NCBI GenBank assembly: GCA_011321985.1
Contig: DROB01000333.1
Location: 1 to 9,674 of the forward strand
From: Gammaproteobacteria bacterium
GTDB taxonomy: Bacteria; Pseudomonadota; Gammaproteobacteria; SZUA-229
Reading direction: 5' to 3'
DNA length: 9,674 bases
Positions 8,488 to 9,674 of this stretch are shown one piece after another (the first letter of the stretch is position 1; each line of letters begins with the position of its first letter). Under the pieces are notes generated by a model that did not search any database, was not told where the DNA came from, and saw only the letters and a program-made list of their open reading frames with translations. The position numbers were made by a program, and so were the translations under genes.

Positions 8488-8622
8488 TTAAAACGCCCAT
8501 AAGCTATTCAGCGCCACCACCATACCATCAAATAGCGACTGAGCAAAAGATTTTCCACCCCGCCCAATAAGCCCGTGATCAGCGACTCTCAGGATGATAA
8601 AAACAATAGCGCGGAAAGTCAC
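8488..8622 (-). CDS. Doubtful small ORF, 44 codons, hypothetical or gene relic
   Basis: A GTG at 8622 opens 44 codons ending in TAA at 8490-8488. The peptide begins VTFRAIVFIILRVADHG and ends SLFDGMVVALNSLWAF. It has a hydrophobic start, a basic glycine-rich middle (GLIGRGGKSF) and an amphipathic end, which looks more protein-like than chance sequence in AT-rich spacer DNA. I do not recognise it. A GAG lies about 6 bases before the GTG, a poor ribosome binding site, and an in-frame TAA four codons before the GTG closes the frame upstream. It could be a small membrane peptide, the tail of a decayed gene, or chance. The REP-like hairpin lies just beyond its stop, as REPs often do at gene ends, which favours a real or former gene slightly. 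Confidence 0.22.
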   Translation of the reverse strand: MTFRAIVFIILRVADHGLIGRGGKSFAQSLFDGMVVALNSLWAF

Positions 8623-8666
8623 CGTAACTCGACTTTAATAAACCCGTTATGACCCTGTCAATAGTG

Positions 8667-8672
8667 TAAAAT
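8667..8672 (+). promoter_or_regulatory. Candidate -10 box of the rnpB promoter
   Basis: TAAAAT at 8667-8672 matches the sigma-70 -10 consensus at 5 of 6 positions. It ends 7 bases before the expected 5' end of RNase P RNA at 8680, the ideal distance. The bases between (TCCGTCC) are C-rich, as in stringently controlled stable-RNA promoters. No good -35 box stands 16-18 bases upstream; the nearest resemblance, TTATGA at 8647-8652, is spaced too closely. Confidence 0.45.
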
Positions 8673-8679
8673 TCCGTCC

Positions 8680-9067
8680 GGGAGTTGGCCAGGTGATCGC
8701 GCCGGACAGTCTTGTTACTGTCCGGGGAGGAAAGTCCGGGCTCCACAGGACAGAGTGCCAGGTAACACCTGGGGGGCGAAAGCCTACGGAAAGTGCAGCA
8801 GAAAATAAACCGCCTATTTAGTTATGGGGTCAGATCTTTAGTTCTGGTCTCATGCAACTGTAGGTAAGGGTGAAATGGTGCGGTAAGAGCGCACCGCGCA
8901 GCGGGTAACCGTTTGTGGCAAGGTAAACCCCACTCGGAGCAAGACCAAATAGGGGAACATAATGCGTGGTCCGCGCTGTTCCCGGGTAGGTTGCTTGAGA
9001 TGCATGGTGACATGTTATCCAGATGAATGATTACCCACGACAGAACCCGGCTTATCGGCTGACTCCC
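8680..9067 (+). ncRNA. rnpB: RNase P RNA (rnpB), bacterial type A
   Basis: This is the catalytic RNA of RNase P, which cuts the 5' leader from precursor tRNAs; the protein partner RnpA is not in the window. Length is about 388 nt, against 377 in E. coli. The ends pair as P1: 8680-8690 with 9057-9067, 11 base pairs including two G-U. P3 is a single 9-bp hairpin (8702-8710 with 8717-8725), much shorter than the E. coli P3. The universal core GAGGAAAGTCCGGGCTCC sits at 8727-8744 and its partner ACAGAACCCGGCTTATCGG at 9040-9058. Between them come the conserved GTGCCAGGTAAC, GGTAAGGGTGAAA, GGTGCGGTAAGAGCGCACCG, GGAGCAAGACCAAATAGGGG and CCCGGGTAGG blocks in E. coli order. P12 is enlarged: 8820-8859 forms a 15-bp stem with a 2-nt bulge. 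Ends are placed from the pairing of P1 and may be off by a few bases. It is divergent from the efflux operon. Confidence 0.97.
8820..8859 (+). repeat. Extended P12 hairpin inside rnpB, resembling a REP/RAYT-type palindrome
   Basis: AGTT and ATGGGGTCAGA (8820-8834) pair with TCTGGTCTCAT and AACT (8843-8859) around an 8-base loop, with a GC bulge at 8854-8855. Three pairs are G-U. This position is the variable P12 helix of RNase P RNA, where length differs widely between species. The core GGGGTCAGATCTTTA resembles palindromes often seen next to RAYT-family transposase genes; that likeness is from memory and was not searched. GGTCAGAT also occurs outside the gene at 8481-8488. Confidence 0.4.
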
Positions 9068-9080
9068 TTTTTTTATTTTT
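9068..9080 (+). terminator. T-tract directly after the rnpB P1 helix, likely terminator
   Basis: Seven T residues, one A and five more T residues begin at 9068, just after the 3' strand of the P1 helix. There is no separate GC-rich hairpin before the tract. The strong P1 pairing or the 3'-terminal helices may serve as the stem, with the 3' end then trimmed. T-rich sequence continues to about 9150. Confidence 0.45.
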
Positions 9081-9226
9081 TGTTTTCATGCTTATCGCAT
9101 GGGGCACATTGTTTCTTTCTTTTTTTGATCGTTACTTCTTCTTTTATTTAGGCATTGTGGGTCTCGCCCCACTGGCGAGTGACTCTTTTGCTACAGCCCA
9201 AAAGAGTAACCAGAAAAGGCCGCCAC
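9068..9226. other. T-rich intergenic stretch with small hairpins, no gene
   Basis: No convincing coding sequence is seen. The stretch is T/C-rich to about 9150 and holds three small inverted repeats: CATGC/GCATG (9087-9091, 9097-9101), CTCGCC/GGCGAG (9163-9168, 9174-9179) and ACTCTTTTG/CAAAAGAGT (9182-9190, 9199-9207). The last two lead straight into repeat copy A and are probably its outer part, because dispersed gammaproteobacterial repeats of this look often carry an AAAAGAGTAACCA-type block before GGCGCCCCGC. Short open frames here are compositional accidents. Confidence 0.6.
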
Positions 9227-9372
9227 TACGGCTGGCGCCCCGCATAAAGACGCGGGGTTCCCATTTATATGGCAGGGGGATCATGCTGTGAAATAACTCG
9301 CAAAAGGCGCTCAAACAGATTTCACAGACGGCCCATGATCCCCCTGCCATATAAATGGCTTGCCTAAGGTGG
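9227..9372 (+). repeat. Dispersed palindromic repeat, copy A
   Basis: This copy is inverted relative to copy B at the window end. Over 134 bases (9227-9360) the two align without gaps and differ at about 19 positions by my hand count; similarity continues after a 1-base gap to about 9372. It opens with GGCTGGCGCCCCGC and a small hairpin (CCCCGC 9238-9243 with GCGGGG 9252-9257), followed by the large palindrome at 9261-9358. No transposase lies between the copies. Translated minus-strand frames here yield peptides containing EPRVFMRGASRSGGLFWLLF, which resemble many spurious hypothetical proteins annotated from such repeats. Confidence 0.8.
9261..9358. repeat. Large near-perfect palindrome inside repeat copy A
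   Basis: A perfect 25-base inverted repeat (9261-9285 with 9334-9358) encloses a second perfect 9-base pair, CTGTGAAAT (9286-9294) with ATTTCACAG (9319-9327). There is a 24-base loop and a one-sided 6-base bulge (ACGGCC, 9328-9333). As DNA it could extrude a cruciform; as RNA it would fold into a very stable hairpin of 34 pairs in either direction. Confidence 0.9.
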
Positions 9373-9529
9373 ACAAGGTCAAAGGCAAAAGCAGGGTTTT
9401 CATCTGGCTGAGAGTTTTATTCTGCGGGTTATGGGGCTGCGTTTTGGCACCTGGTCTGGATCGGCTTTGCTTGTGTTTTTGATCTTGTTTTTCTTCTTTC
9501 TTCTTTATTTTTTTCTTTTGACTTACTCC
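9373..9529. other. Spacer between the inverted repeat copies, no gene
   Basis: No supported gene is present. The left part is mixed sequence, and 9471-9519 is a strong pyrimidine tract. TTTTTGATC at 9476-9484 followed by a TTCTTCTTT-type run repeats the pattern at 9122-9148 in the same orientation, so this tract is probably a fragment of the same repeat family. GTCAAAGGCAAAA after copy A resembles GTCAAAAGAAAAA on the opposite strand beside copy B, which may extend the homologous arms a little further inward. Confidence 0.5.
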
Positions 9530-9674
9530 CCACCTCAGCAAGCCATTGAAGGGCGGGGTTTATCATGGGCCTTCTGTGGAATCTGTCTGAGCGTCTTCTG
9601 CGAGTTGTTTCACAGCATGATTTCCCTGCCATATCAATGGGAACCCCGCGTCTTTATGCGGGGCGCCAGCCGTA
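9530..9674 (-). repeat. Dispersed palindromic repeat, copy B, inverted, cut by window end
   Basis: This is the reverse complement of copy A, with 9674 matching 9227 and 9640 matching 9261. The small CCCCGC/GCGGGG hairpin is kept (9644-9649, 9658-9663). The large palindrome is decayed: the 25-base arms at 9543-9567 and 9616-9640 match at only about 15 positions when one is reverse-complemented, and the inner CTGTGGAA/TTTCACAG pair has one G-T mismatch. Differences from copy A cluster in one palindrome arm (9543-9564). The homology reaches the last base of the window, so the copy probably continues outside. Confidence 0.8.

Noticed and set aside
8224..8679. tRNA gene or riboswitch in the divergent spacer
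   Set aside because: No cloverleaf, T-loop GTTCGA block or known riboswitch core was found; the only clear structures are the REP-like hairpins.
8822..9013. Minus-strand 63-codon frame
   Set aside because: It lies wholly inside rnpB, a structural RNA.
9144..9350. Minus-strand 68-codon frame containing SGGLFWLLF
   Set aside because: It runs through the hairpins and palindrome of repeat copy A. Peptides of this look recur as spurious hypothetical proteins from dispersed repeats; I see no separate evidence of translation.
9429..9632. Minus-strand frames of 67 and 76 codons rich in K, Q and E (9429-9632 and 9311-9541)
   Set aside because: They translate the pyrimidine tract and repeat copy B; low-complexity lysine runs come from the T-rich strand.
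9227..9674. CRISPR array or insertion sequence with terminal inverted repeats
   Set aside because: There are only two copies, in inverted orientation and without regular spacers, so it is not CRISPR. About 157 bases between the arms cannot hold a transposase, so it is not a complete insertion sequence.

Overview
The window reads as a piece of a gammaproteobacterial chromosome. The three complete proteins follow the E. coli/Pseudomonas MdtA, MdtB and MdtC (MuxABC) families closely along their whole length, and the RNase P RNA is the enterobacterial-like A type. A GTAG-type REP hairpin and a palindromic dispersed repeat of a kind I associate with gammaproteobacteria agree with this. Base composition is near balanced. 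I cannot name the genus from the sequence.

Positions 1-8223, minus strand: one operon for a tripartite RND (resistance-nodulation-division) multidrug exporter. It is transcribed right to left as periplasmic adaptor (mdtA/muxA), first RND pump subunit (mdtB/muxB), second RND pump subunit (mdtC/muxC), outer-membrane channel (NodT/OprM family). The channel gene is cut by the left edge of the window. Gaps between genes are 27, 10 and 5 bases, so the four are almost surely co-transcribed. Two different RND subunits should form a mixed trimer in the inner membrane. The adaptor links it to the outer-membrane channel, giving a complete exporter from one transcript. The order with a linked channel resembles muxABC-opmB of Pseudomonas more than mdtABCD-baeSR of E. 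coli. No regulator gene is visible.

Positions 8224-8679: a divergent intergenic region. It holds a candidate promoter for the pump operon, a REP-like double hairpin, a doubtful 44-codon minus-strand ORF and a candidate promoter for rnpB.

Positions 8680-9067, plus strand: rnpB, the catalytic RNA of RNase P. It has all core motifs, a very short P3 helix and a long P12 helix whose sequence looks like a mobile REP-type palindrome. A T-tract follows immediately.

Positions 9068-9674: no convincing gene. The region is T-rich DNA followed by two inverted copies of a dispersed repeat of about 145 bp. Each copy contains its own long palindrome; the left copy is perfect in its main arms and the right copy is decayed. 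The right copy runs off the window.

Overall this is a conventional efflux operon beside a housekeeping RNA. The unexplained material is the repetitive DNA around and possibly inside rnpB. I see no sign of a new enzymatic or defence system.
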